Assembly (NCBI RefSeq): GCF_900109455.1
Contig: NZ_FOAG01000019.1
Span: forward strand, 1 to 38,754
Length of the DNA stretch: 38,754 bases
Reading direction: 5' to 3'
DNA from: Roseovarius azorensis
GTDB lineage: Bacteria; Pseudomonadota; Alphaproteobacteria; Rhodobacterales; Rhodobacteraceae
Positions 6,286 through 14,201 of this stretch are shown piece after piece. A program made the translations under genes and the position numbers. The notes under the pieces were generated by a model that was not told the origin of the DNA, searched no databases, and saw only the letters and a program-made list of their open reading frames with translations. The first letter of the stretch is position 1. Every line of letters starts with the position of its first letter.

Positions 6286-9200
6286 CCGCCTATGCCGAAC
6301 TGTGCGTCACATCGAACTTCACCTTCCTGAAAGGCGCATCGCACCCCGAAGAACTGGTCACGCGGGCCGCGGAACTGGGGCTTGCCGCCATCGCCATCAC
6401 TGACCGCAATTCGGTCGCCGGCGTGGTGCGCGCCTATTCCGCACTCAGGGAACTGGCGCGATTGCGAGACGCGGCGCAGGCCACGGCCGGGGCTGCACAG
6501 GATGGTCCGGCCATTCGGTCGCAACGTGTCACCGACCATTCCAGCCGCCAGACCGTGCCGCATTTCACGGGCGGCGCCGTGGCGCCGGTTCTGGCCGGTG
6601 CGACCTTGCCGAAACTGATCGCGGGCGCGCGACTGGTCATGACCGACAGCGCAGTCGCATGGCTGGCGCTGCCCACCGATCTGCCTGCCTGGTCACGGCT
6701 GATGCGGTTGCTGTCCCTGGGCAAGCGGCGTGCGCCCAAGGGAGAATGCCATTTGCAACGGGCCGATCTGGTGGAATGGGGTGCCGGGCTGATCCTGATT
6801 GCGCTGCCGCCAGACCCGCTGGAAGACCCCGCGCCGAAGACCACGCGCGCCGATCTGCTGAGCATCGCCCGTGCCTTTCCGGGCCAGTGCTTTCTCGGGG
6901 CAGCGCCGCGCTATGATGGCCGCGACCAGGGCCGGCTCGATCGGCTGGCGTTACTGGCGCAGGACACAAACCTGCCCATGGTTGCCGTCGGCGATGTGCT
7001 GATGCACCGCGCCGCGCGGCGCCCGCTGGCCGATGTGCTGACCTGCCTGCGGGCCGGTTGCACCATCGACAACATCGGTGAGCGGCGTCTGGCGAATGGC
7101 GAACGTCGCCTGAAATCCGGAGCCGAGATGGCGCGGCTGTTCCACCGTCATCCCGCTGCGCTCCGGCGCACAGTGGAAATTGCCGATCGCTGCGCCTTTC
7201 GACTGGACGATCTGCGCTACCAGTATCCCGACGAGGCAAGAGACGGCGAACCCGCCCAGACCCGGCTGGAACGCCTGACCCGTGACGGCCTGCACTGGCG
7301 CTACCCCGACGGCCCGCCACCCAGGATCGTGCATCGGGTCGAGAAGGAACTGAGCCTGATCCGTGAGGTGAAGTATGCGCCCTATTTCCTGACCGTGCAT
7401 GACATCGTGAAGTTCGCGCGGTCGCGCGGCATCCTGTGCCAGGGACGCGGCTCGGCGGCCAATTCGGTGGTCTGCTACCTTCTGGGCATCACCGAGGTGC
7501 CCCCCGAAAGCATCACCCTGATCTTTGAACGCTTCATCAGCAAGGAGCGCGGTGAGCCCCCCGATATCGACGTCGATTTCGAACATGAACGCCGCGAAGA
7601 GGTGATCCAGTGGATTTATGCCCGCTATGGCCGGGAACGCGCCGGGCTGACGGCAACGGTGATCCATTTCCGCAGCCGCGCCGCCATCCGCGAGGTCGGC
7701 AAGGTCATGGGGCTCAGCCAGGATGTCGTGGCACGCCTGTCGGGCCAGATCTGGGGCTGGTCGTCGGCGGCGCCGGATGAGGACAGGATGCGTGACGCCG
7801 GGCTTGACCCTGCCGACCGCCGCATCATCCTGGCCACCCGGCTGATTGGTGAGATCATCGGCTTTCCGCGCCACCTCGGCCAGCATGTGGGCGGATTTGT
7901 CATCACCCATGACCGGCTGGACGAGCTTTGCCCGATCGAGAACGCCGCGATGGAGGAACGCACCATCATCGAATGGGACAAGGATGACATCGACGCGCTC
8001 GGTCTTCTGAAGGTGGATATCCTCGGGCTGGGCATGCTGACCGCAATCCGCAAGTCCTTTGCCTTGCTGGCGGATCATCGTGGTCAGAAGCTGACACTGG
8101 CAAATGTGCCGTCCGGGGATCCACCGGTCTATGACATGCTTTGCCGCGCCGATGCGATCGGGGTGTTTCAGGTCGAAAGCCGCGCGCAGTTGAACTTCCT
8201 GCCCCGGATGCGCCCCCGTAAGTTCTACGATCTGGTCTGCGAGGTCGCCATCGTGCGCCCCGGCCCGATCCAGGGCGGCATGGTGCATCCCTTCATCAAC
8301 CGTCGTCAGGGCAAGGAAAAGGTCGAAGACCTCGGCCCTGCGATGATGGAGGTTCTGGGCCGCACCTATGGTGTGCCGCTGTTTCAGGAGCAGGCGATGC
8401 AGATCGCCGTCGTTGCCGCCGGGTTCACCCCGTCCGAGGCGGACCGTCTGCGCAGATCGCTTGCCACGTTCAAACGCATGGGCACCATCGGGGCGTTTCG
8501 CGACAGGTTCGTTTCCGGCATGCTGGCGCGTGGCCATGACGTCGATTTCGCCGCACGCTGCTTTGCGCAGATCGAGGGCTTCGGCAGCTATGGCTTTCCC
8601 GAAAGCCACGCGGCCAGTTTTGCGCGGCTGGTCTATATCTCGGCCTGGCTCAAGTGCCACCATCAGGCCGTCTTTACCTGTGCTCTCCTGAACAGCCAGC
8701 CGATGGGGTTTTACGCCCCCGCGCAGCTGGTCCGCGATGCCCGCGATCATGGCGTCGAGGTGCGGGGGGTCTCGGTCAACCATTCGGCCTGGGATTGCAC
8801 ATTGGAGCTGCGCGCTGATGGCGCCCTGGCGCTGCGGCTGGGGTTTCGCCAGATCAAGGGACTGCGCGAAGAAGACGCGGACTGGATCACAGCCGCGCGC
8901 GGCAATGGCTATCCGGATGTCGAAAGCCTCTGGCGCCGGGCGGGGGTGCGTCCCGACACGCTGGAATGTCTCGCCGAAGCAGATGCCTTCGCGGCCCTTG
9001 GCCTGACCCGCCGCGACGCCCTCTGGGCGGCCAAGGCGCTGAAGGCACCTGCACCATTGCCGCTCTTCGGTCCGGATGGCGAGGGCGGTGTCGAGCCCGG
9101 CGTCAGCCTGCCGCAGATGACGCTTGGCCAGGAGGTGATCGAGGATTACCTGGCGCTGCGCCTGTCCCTGCGCGCGCACCCGATGGAACTGCTGCGCGCC

Positions 9201-9638
9201 GGCTTGTCCGATAGCCTGCCGCATGATCGCCTGCCCGGTGCGAAGGGTCGCGTGACCGTCACCGGCCTTGTCATCACCCGTCAACGCCCCGGCACGGCTT
9301 CGGGCGTGATTTTCCTGACGCTGGAGGATGAAACCGGCACAGCCAACATCGTCGTGTGGAAAAAGGTCTACGAGACCTTCCGCAAGGCCGTGATCGCCGG
9401 TCGCCTGCTCCGCGTGACGGGGCGCATCCAGCGGGACGGCCCTGTCATCCACCTGATCGCAGAGCGGGTCGAGGATGTGTCGCATCTCCTGGCCACCCTC
9501 GGTCGTCCGGTGATGATCGATTCCAATGACGGTCGTGCAGATGAGGTCAGACGTCCTGTCGGGGGCAGCATCCGGCCAACCGCCCGCCATCCGCGCGAAC
9601 AGGCCAGAAAACTGTTTCCGAGCCGGGATTTTCACTAA
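6282..9638 (+). CDS. dnaE2: DnaE2 (ImuC) error-prone DNA polymerase III alpha subunit
   Basis: A 1118-residue C-family polymerase dedicated to SOS-induced translesion synthesis. The N-terminal PHP domain starts YAELCVTSNFTFLKGASHPE and includes AIAITDRNSV. The polymerase core carries PDIDVDFE at residues 427-434 with two catalytic aspartates, and the fingers region FQVESRAQLNFLPRMRP. The C-terminal OB fold (VTVTGLVITRQRP, FLTLEDETGTANIVVW) is present, and the protein lacks the long C-terminal tail of replicative DnaE1. The start at 6282 overlaps the imuB stop as ATGA; the longer frame from 6123 is imuB read out of frame. Confidence 0.96.
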   Translation: MTAYAELCVTSNFTFLKGASHPEELVTRAAELGLAAIAITDRNSVAGVVRAYSALRELARLRDAAQATAGAAQDGPAIRSQRVTDHSSRQTVPHFTGGAVAPVLAGATLPKLIAGARLVMTDSAVAWLALPTDLPAWSRLMRLLSLGKRRAPKGECHLQRADLVEWGAGLILIALPPDPLEDPAPKTTRADLLSIARAFPGQCFLGAAPRYDGRDQGRLDRLALLAQDTNLPMVAVGDVLMHRAARRPLADVLTCLRAGCTIDNIGERRLANGERRLKSGAEMARLFHRHPAALRRTVEIADRCAFRLDDLRYQYPDEARDGEPAQTRLERLTRDGLHWRYPDGPPPRIVHRVEKELSLIREVKYAPYFLTVHDIVKFARSRGILCQGRGSAANSVVCYLLGITEVPPESITLIFERFISKERGEPPDIDVDFEHERREEVIQWIYARYGRERAGLTATVIHFRSRAAIREVGKVMGLSQDVVARLSGQIWGWSSAAPDEDRMRDAGLDPADRRIILATRLIGEIIGFPRHLGQHVGGFVITHDRLDELCPIENAAMEERTIIEWDKDDIDALGLLKVDILGLGMLTAIRKSFALLADHRGQKLTLANVPSGDPPVYDMLCRADAIGVFQVESRAQLNFLPRMRPRKFYDLVCEVAIVRPGPIQGGMVHPFINRRQGKEKVEDLGPAMMEVLGRTYGVPLFQEQAMQIAVVAAGFTPSEADRLRRSLATFKRMGTIGAFRDRFVSGMLARGHDVDFAARCFAQIEGFGSYGFPESHAASFARLVYISAWLKCHHQAVFTCALLNSQPMGFYAPAQLVRDARDHGVEVRGVSVNHSAWDCTLELRADGALALRLGFRQIKGLREEDADWITAARGNGYPDVESLWRRAGVRPDTLECLAEADAFAALGLTRRDALWAAKALKAPAPLPLFGPDGEGGVEPGVSLPQMTLGQEVIEDYLALRLSLRAHPMELLRAGLSDSLPHDRLPGAKGRVTVTGLVITRQRPGTASGVIFLTLEDETGTANIVVWKKVYETFRKAVIAGRLLRVTGRIQRDGPVIHLIAERVEDVSHLLATLGRPVMIDSNDGRADEVRRPVGGSIRPTARHPREQARKLFPSRDFH

Positions 9639-9985
9639 AGTATATCACGCGGCGCCCAAAACAGATCCCTTTGCGGCAGGCTCCTGTTGCGCCTGCCCAC
9701 AAAGCCGCTCCAGTCGCACGGAGAGTATCAGATATCCACCTGATACGTGGCACTGCAGGCTAACCGGATACTCCGAGTTGAACAATCTGCTGGCTTCGAC
9801 ACCCGGGGGACGAGTGTGTCGAGTCCTCGTGCCCGTGATCGGTCACTTTGCAAATCCCGTTTCCTGCGCATTTCTGCCGCTTGGGTCAGCACATGATGTC
9901 CGCAGCACAGGTCTAGTGCTGGCGAAATTCTCGTAGAGCAGTCGTGCCCGCGGGCGTGCACCGTATGAAATCCTAAGGCAGCGGG
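9639..9985. other. 347-base gap without a gene
   Basis: It lies between the convergent ends of dnaE2 and the exported-protein gene. Short frames run through it but none has a start signal or recognisable content. The one visible structure is an inverted repeat at 9725-9746, listed separately. No clear intrinsic terminator for dnaE2 was found. Confidence 0.5.
9725..9746. repeat. perfect 7-base inverted repeat
   Basis: GTATCAG (9725-9731) and CTGATAC (9740-9746) are perfect complements around an 8-base loop. It is AT-rich compared with its surroundings and is not followed by a T run on either strand, so it looks more like a protein-binding site than a terminator. Function unknown. Confidence 0.4.
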
Positions 9986-10741
9986 TCAGTAATTCACCTG
10001 CTCGAACCCATAGGCGCCCTCGTAATCGCGCCAGTCCACGAATACCGACCGATTATAGATGCCTGGGCAATCCGATCCCCAGCCTTCGAGCCCGACATGA
10101 GCGTCGGGGAGAGCCGTCGGCGCAGAGACCGCCCATGAAAACTCGCCCTGCATGCCGTATGTGCCGAGGTAGACCAGCGCATGGCGTCGGCACTGATCGT
10201 TTTCTCCGGCCACGCGCTGTGACGCGAAACGAACGTCAAACACCCGGATAGATCGCACGAAATTGAACTCCGGCCCACCGATGTCGATGTCCGCGCGCTC
10301 CCGAACCGAGCGCAGGGCAAGATCCACTGGGGTAAGATCGTTCATGACCTCGTCAGAGGACCAAACGGCATTTTCCAATGCCGCGTCGACAGCGTCGCCG
10401 GTCACTGCAAAGGACTGGCGCGGTCGGATGTCACGACCCTCGACCAGGACGTCGAAGAGCCGCCCTGTCTCATCGCGCCGACGCTCCAGCTCATGTGAGG
10501 CGCCCATCGGACAGCGCCAGATCTGCAGCGGCGGCTCGACCGGCCAGGGCGTGATCCGGCGGATGAATTCGGCACGGGCACGCGCGCAGGGGACAGACGC
10601 GGGCCAGCCCCCCGATAGGCATAGTAGGATCGCGCAGTCGATCGGATAGGTTTGCGCTCTTGTGCCTGAAGGCAGCGAAATAGTCGCAAAAGCCAGCGCG
10701 GCCACAAAGAGAAGGACAGGTTTCTTGAACGGGAAATGCAT
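9986..10741 (-). CDS. exported protein with TrbM-like N-terminal motif
   Basis: A 251-residue protein with a clear signal peptide (FPFKKPVLLFVAALAFATIS, cleavage near GTRAQ). The mature part opens with a cysteine pattern, DCAILLCLSGGWPASVPC, resembling the C-x-A-I-L-C-L-x-G-G opening of TrbM-type conjugation proteins. The rest (IRVFDVRFASQRV, LVYLGTYGMQGEFSW, CPGIYNRSVFVDWRDYEG) I recognise only as a conserved hypothetical type. A role in a conjugative element is suggested by the N-terminal motif alone; no other tra/trb gene is present. The upstream region is AT-rich with a small palindrome. Confidence 0.7.
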   Translation of the reverse strand: MHFPFKKPVLLFVAALAFATISLPSGTRAQTYPIDCAILLCLSGGWPASVPCARARAEFIRRITPWPVEPPLQIWRCPMGASHELERRRDETGRLFDVLVEGRDIRPRQSFAVTGDAVDAALENAVWSSDEVMNDLTPVDLALRSVRERADIDIGGPEFNFVRSIRVFDVRFASQRVAGENDQCRRHALVYLGTYGMQGEFSWAVSAPTALPDAHVGLEGWGSDCPGIYNRSVFVDWRDYEGAYGFEQVNY

Positions 10742-10772
10742 GCTAGGGAACCTCGGCAGAACACGCCCAGCC

Positions 10773-10788
10773 TATAGTCAATACTATA
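10773..10788. repeat. 6-base palindrome in AT-rich promoter region
   Basis: TATAGT (10773-10778) and ACTATA (10783-10788) flank four bases, and a second palindromic core AGTATACT follows about 15 bases further away. Both lie within 75 bases upstream of the exported-protein gene that starts at 10741 on the minus strand. They are candidate operator or promoter elements; no regulator is identified. Confidence 0.35.
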
Positions 10789-10869
10789 ATAATGCAACGA
10801 TAGTATACTGTATCAAGGATCCCGTTCATTCAACATAAGCTTCCTTATGCGCCAATAAGTTAGACATGG

Positions 10870-10898
10870 GTGGATTCACATCCGAAGTGCAAATTCTG
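10870..10898 (+). repeat. IS30 left terminal inverted repeat
   Basis: It pairs with 11953-11980 read on the opposite strand, with about six mismatches and one gap over 28-29 bases. Confidence 0.75.
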
Positions 10899-10931
10899 TA
10901 TTAAAACAGAATGTTGCACGGAGGATGATGA

Positions 10932-11942
10932 ATGGGACGCTGCTACCCTCACCTGGGTTTGGAAGAACGCCGCAAGCTTGCCAAGTGGCGTGAAGCCAAA
11001 ATGCCGGTTCCTGAGATAGCGGATCGGTTGGGCCGAGCCCCGTCCACGATCTATCGCGAGCTGAAGCGCAATTGCTATGACGACAAGGAATTGCCGGAGC
11101 TGAACGGCTATTACGCTCTGAACGCCCAGAACATGTATGAGAAGCGTCGTGCTCTTCATCGCAAGATGATCATGCACCCGGAATTAAAGACGGCCATCGA
11201 GGATCGTCTCAAAGCCGGATGGTCCCCTGAACAGATCGCGGGTCGGATGCGGCTTGAACGCCACCCGATCCGTGTAAGCCACGAGACGATCTACCGTTTT
11301 GCCTATTCCAAAGACGGCCGCGACGAACAGTTCTATCGCCATCTGCCGGAGCATCGCAGGCGCCGTAGGCCGCGTGGCCATCGCAGGCACAACCGAACGC
11401 ATATCTTCGATGTGCAAAGCCTGTCACACAGGCCTGACCGCATCTCAGAGCGCGCAGAGTTCGGCCACTGGGAGTGCGATCTGATGATGTTCCGGAAGGA
11501 ACACGGAAAGGTCAACGTCACATCTCTGGTCGAGCGCGTCAGCCGGTTTGCCGTAGTCATGCGCAACGAGGATCGTCAGTCGAAACCGGTCATGGAGGCG
11601 CTGATCCAAAGCCTCGCTCCCCTGCCCGCCGATGCACGCCAGTCGATCACCTTTGACCGAGGCACCGAGTTCTCGGCCTGGCGGCATCTCAAGGCCGGGA
11701 TTGGAGCGGATGCCTGGTTCTGCGACCCGCAAGCGCCGTACCAGAAAGGCACTGTCGAGAACACGAACAACAGACTTCGAAAGTACCTGCCCCGCTCGAC
11801 CGAGCCGACGGCGCTGACAAATCGATATCTGAGGTCGATTTGCCACCGCCTCAACTCAACGCCGCGTAAGTGCCTCGGCTATCTCACGCCAACAGAGGTC
11901 TTTGAAACCAAGTTGATGGAAATTCAGAACCGTTTGGAATAA
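10932..11942 (+). CDS. IS30-family transposase
   Basis: A 336-residue DDE transposase. The N-terminal helix-turn-helix (LGLEERRKLAKWREAKMPVP, then IADRLGRAPSTIYRELKRN) is the IS30-type end-binding domain. The catalytic core carries the first Asp in HWECDLM, the second in TFDRGTEF and the Glu in PYQKGTVENTNNRLR, with the IS30-specific C-terminal RKYLPR motif. A GGAGG ribosome-binding site lies just upstream of the ATG. The gene is intact and the element may still be active. Confidence 0.93.
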   Translation: MGRCYPHLGLEERRKLAKWREAKMPVPEIADRLGRAPSTIYRELKRNCYDDKELPELNGYYALNAQNMYEKRRALHRKMIMHPELKTAIEDRLKAGWSPEQIAGRMRLERHPIRVSHETIYRFAYSKDGRDEQFYRHLPEHRRRRRPRGHRRHNRTHIFDVQSLSHRPDRISERAEFGHWECDLMMFRKEHGKVNVTSLVERVSRFAVVMRNEDRQSKPVMEALIQSLAPLPADARQSITFDRGTEFSAWRHLKAGIGADAWFCDPQAPYQKGTVENTNNRLRKYLPRSTEPTALTNRYLRSICHRLNSTPRKCLGYLTPTEVFETKLMEIQNRLE

Positions 11943-11952
11943 AACGGCATAT

Positions 11953-11980
11953 CAGAAATTGCGCTTCAGCGTGAGTTCAC
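11953..11980 (-). repeat. IS30 right terminal inverted repeat
   Basis: Partner of 10870-10898; the outermost bases read GTGAACTCAC on the minus strand against GTGGATTCAC at the left end. Confidence 0.75.
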
Positions 11981-12021
11981 AATGATGATTGGTCGGGCCA
12001 AGGGCGCAGGTTGGAACGAGA

Positions 12022-12045
12022 GAGCGCTGACTCTTGCCAGCGCTC
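12022..12045 (-). terminator. hairpin terminator of the copper operon
   Basis: GAGCGCTG (12022-12029) and CAGCGCTC (12038-12045) form a perfect 8-base stem with an 8-base loop, 13 bases beyond the stop codon of the cupredoxin-CusF gene. On the minus strand it is followed by TCTCGTTCC, a weak T tract, so termination may be partial. Confidence 0.5.
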
Positions 12046-12057
12046 CTTTGAATTGCG

Positions 12058-12786
12058 CTATTTCAGTTGCGTGACGGTCAGTTTGCCGTTGACGCGATCC
12101 GCGACAAATTCGATTTCCTGACCTTCCGACATGTTGGCGATCGTAGCCTTGTCGGCACGGAATACCATCGTCATCGCCGGCATGTCGAGACTGGTCAGGG
12201 GACCGTGTATAATCGTCACTTTTCCCGCTTTTGCATCAATCTTCTTAATCGTCCCGGTCGCGTATTCGACCTCTGCCTGCGCCATCTGATCGCCTACGGC
12301 GATCGGCCCGTGCATGCCGGCTTCATAGTGGCCCGGGATCAAGCAGGCGAACTCGAATGTGCCAGCATTCGAGAATGTCCAGATTACTTCTCCGGACATG
12401 CCCTGATCCAGACGAACGGAATTGGGGTCATCATGCTCCATATCCATCCTGGCCATGATTTCCTTGTGTTCGGCATTGCCCATCTTTGTGTCGATGACGA
12501 ATTCATGCTCGAGCGCGCCGTCATTGATCACGTTGAAACGAACGGTCTCGCCTCTCGCGATCTCCAGTGACTGCGGGTCGAACAGCATCTTGCCATCGTC
12601 GGTCTCCCGCATTGTAACGGTGATCGTACGTGTCACCTTTGCAGGATCGCCGGGCATGCCGACCAACAGCGTCGTTTCCATGGCGGGCTGACTTTCGCCA
12701 TGCCCCCCGCTATGGTTGCCTGCCGCGAAAGTCGGCGCGGAAAGAGCAAAGATCAGCGCAGTTGTAAGAAGAAGGTCGTTCATCAT
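12058..12786 (-). CDS. periplasmic cupredoxin-CusF fusion protein
   Basis: A 242-residue exported copper protein with two domains. After a signal peptide (LLLTTALIFALSAPTFAAG) and a His/Gly-rich stretch comes a cupredoxin domain. Its type-1 copper ligands are visible as His in LEHEFV and Cys-His-Met in FACLIPGHYEAGMHG. Residues ~170-242 form a CusF-like domain (YATGTIKKIDAKAGKVTIIH...LDMPAMTMVF). The Met-x-Met pair and upstream His of CusF are kept, but the position of the copper-capping Trp (Trp44 in E. coli CusF, eight residues after the His) is Met here. It is last in a minus-strand operon behind the multicopper oxidase (43-base gap). It probably carries or hands on Cu(I)/Cu(II). ATGs at 12786 and 12783 are both possible; AGGA suits the second. 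Confidence 0.85.
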   Translation of the reverse strand: MMNDLLLTTALIFALSAPTFAAGNHSGGHGESQPAMETTLLVGMPGDPAKVTRTITVTMRETDDGKMLFDPQSLEIARGETVRFNVINDGALEHEFVIDTKMGNAEHKEIMARMDMEHDDPNSVRLDQGMSGEVIWTFSNAGTFEFACLIPGHYEAGMHGPIAVGDQMAQAEVEYATGTIKKIDAKAGKVTIIHGPLTSLDMPAMTMVFRADKATIANMSEGQEIEFVADRVNGKLTVTQLK

Positions 12787-12829
12787 TTTTTCCTGTAGTT
12801 GTGGTTGATCGGTTCGTTCGGCAGGCTTG

Positions 12830-14188
12830 TCAGCCTTTCGAGGCTGGTTTTGGCGTCAATAGGGTTTTCGGACTCTTGTTGGATGCGAATTCGGGCAGTG
12901 CGCCGGTCCATTCATAGGCCTGTTCACCCGGCGGATTCTCGTACCAGCCGGGATCGGAATAATCGTCTGGCTCGATACCCTCGCGGACTTTGACGACCGA
13001 AAACATGCCGCCCATCTCGATGGGTCCGTGCGGCCCCCAACCCGTCATCATCGGAATGGTGTTGTCGGGCAGCGGCATTTCCATGACACCCATATCGGCC
13101 ATGCCAGCCGTACCCATGGGCATGTATTCAGGCTGAAAACTGCGAATTTTCCGGGCAAGTGATTTCTTGTTCACGCCGATGAAGGTCGGAATGTCGTGGC
13201 CCATCGCATTCATGGTATGATGCGACTTGTGACAGTGGATGGCCCAGTCCCCCAGGTGGTCGGCCACAAATTCGTAAGCGCGCATGGCGCCCACCGGGAT
13301 GTCGATGCTCACCTCTGGCCATTGCGCGGTCTCAGGCACCCAGCCTCCATCGGTGCATGTGACCTTGAAGTCATAGCCGTGCATGTGGATGGGATGGTTC
13401 GTCATCGTCAGATTGCCCACGCGCACGCGCACGCGGTCACCCTTGTTAACGACCAGCGGATCGATGTCGGGGAATATCCGGCTGTTCCAGGTCCAGAGGT
13501 TGAAGTCCGTCATCGTCATGATCCTCGGCACATAAGTGCCCGGGTTGATGTCAAAGGCGTTCAACATGATCAGAAAGTCGCGGTCCACCGGCATGAATGT
13601 CGGGTCTTTGGGATGCACCACGAACATGCCCATCATCCCCATTGCCATCTGCACCATCTCGTCGGCGTGAGGATGGTACATGAATGTACCGGACTTGATC
13701 AGGTCGAACTCGTAGATGTAGGTCTTGCCAGGCGGAATACCGGGATGGCTGAGGCCCCCGACGCCATCCATGCCCGAGGGCAAGATCATCCCGTGCCAAT
13801 GGACCGTCGTATGTTCGGGCAATTTGTTGGTGACATAGATCCGCACCCTGTCACCTTCCACGGCCTCGATGGTCGGGCCGGTGGACTGGCCGTTATAGCC
13901 CCACAGGTGCGCGATCATGCCGTCAGCCAACTCACGCTCCACCGGTTCGGCAACAAGGTGAAATTCCTTGACCCCGTTGTTCATGCGAAACGGCAGGGTC
14001 CAACCATTCAGCGTGACCACCGGATTGTAATCTGGCCCGGAAGAGGGCCGGGGCGAGACCTGGGTTGCTGCCTTGTCCATCACCGCTGCTTCGGGCAGCC
14101 CCATGTTCGTGGTCTTGCCCCAGGCCTGGGACGAAACGAGCGCGGCGCCAGCGGCACCGGCTCCTAGCAGTTGACGTCGGTTCAACAT
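12830..14188 (-). CDS. Tat-exported multicopper oxidase
   Basis: A 452-residue three-domain multicopper oxidase, most likely a periplasmic cuprous oxidase used in copper tolerance. The start at 14188 gives a twin-arginine signal (MLNRRQLLGAGAAGAALVSS) with AAAGGA upstream. All four copper-ligand motifs are present: HWHG (~130), YHPHAD (~181), HPIHMH (~275) and HCHKSHHTMNAMGH (~318-331), the last giving the type-1 Cys, His and Met. A Met-rich stretch (MVQMAMGMMGMF) and Met/Asp-rich region near residue 370 may bind substrate copper. It starts 13 bases after the outer-membrane factor gene ends, so they form one operon. Confidence 0.93.
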   Translation of the reverse strand: MLNRRQLLGAGAAGAALVSSQAWGKTTNMGLPEAAVMDKAATQVSPRPSSGPDYNPVVTLNGWTLPFRMNNGVKEFHLVAEPVERELADGMIAHLWGYNGQSTGPTIEAVEGDRVRIYVTNKLPEHTTVHWHGMILPSGMDGVGGLSHPGIPPGKTYIYEFDLIKSGTFMYHPHADEMVQMAMGMMGMFVVHPKDPTFMPVDRDFLIMLNAFDINPGTYVPRIMTMTDFNLWTWNSRIFPDIDPLVVNKGDRVRVRVGNLTMTNHPIHMHGYDFKVTCTDGGWVPETAQWPEVSIDIPVGAMRAYEFVADHLGDWAIHCHKSHHTMNAMGHDIPTFIGVNKKSLARKIRSFQPEYMPMGTAGMADMGVMEMPLPDNTIPMMTGWGPHGPIEMGGMFSVVKVREGIEPDDYSDPGWYENPPGEQAYEWTGALPEFASNKSPKTLLTPKPASKG

Positions 14189-14201
14189 ATCATCGGTCCT
14201 T

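Larger units (their letters stand above)
10869..11981 (+). mobile_element. IS30-family insertion sequence, complete
   Basis: About 1113 bases with one transposase gene and imperfect terminal inverted repeats of about 28 bases. The left end begins GTGGATTCACATCC (10870) and the right end reads, on the other strand, GTGAACTCACG from 11980; both continue GAAG-y-GCAA-w-TTCTG. ATG occurs immediately outside both ends (10866-10868 and 11982-11984), compatible with a 3-base target duplication, although three bases can match by chance. It sits between the exported-protein gene and the copper operon and does not appear to break either. Confidence 0.85.

Noticed and set aside
6951..9635. Very long open frame antisense to dnaE2
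   Set aside because: It mirrors a GC-rich gene with strong third-position bias; it has no ribosome-binding site and no recognisable domain, while the sense strand encodes a complete DnaE2.
13196..14167. Long His-rich frame antisense to the multicopper oxidase
   Set aside because: The His richness arises from reverse-reading Met codons of the oxidase; the sense frame has all copper motifs.
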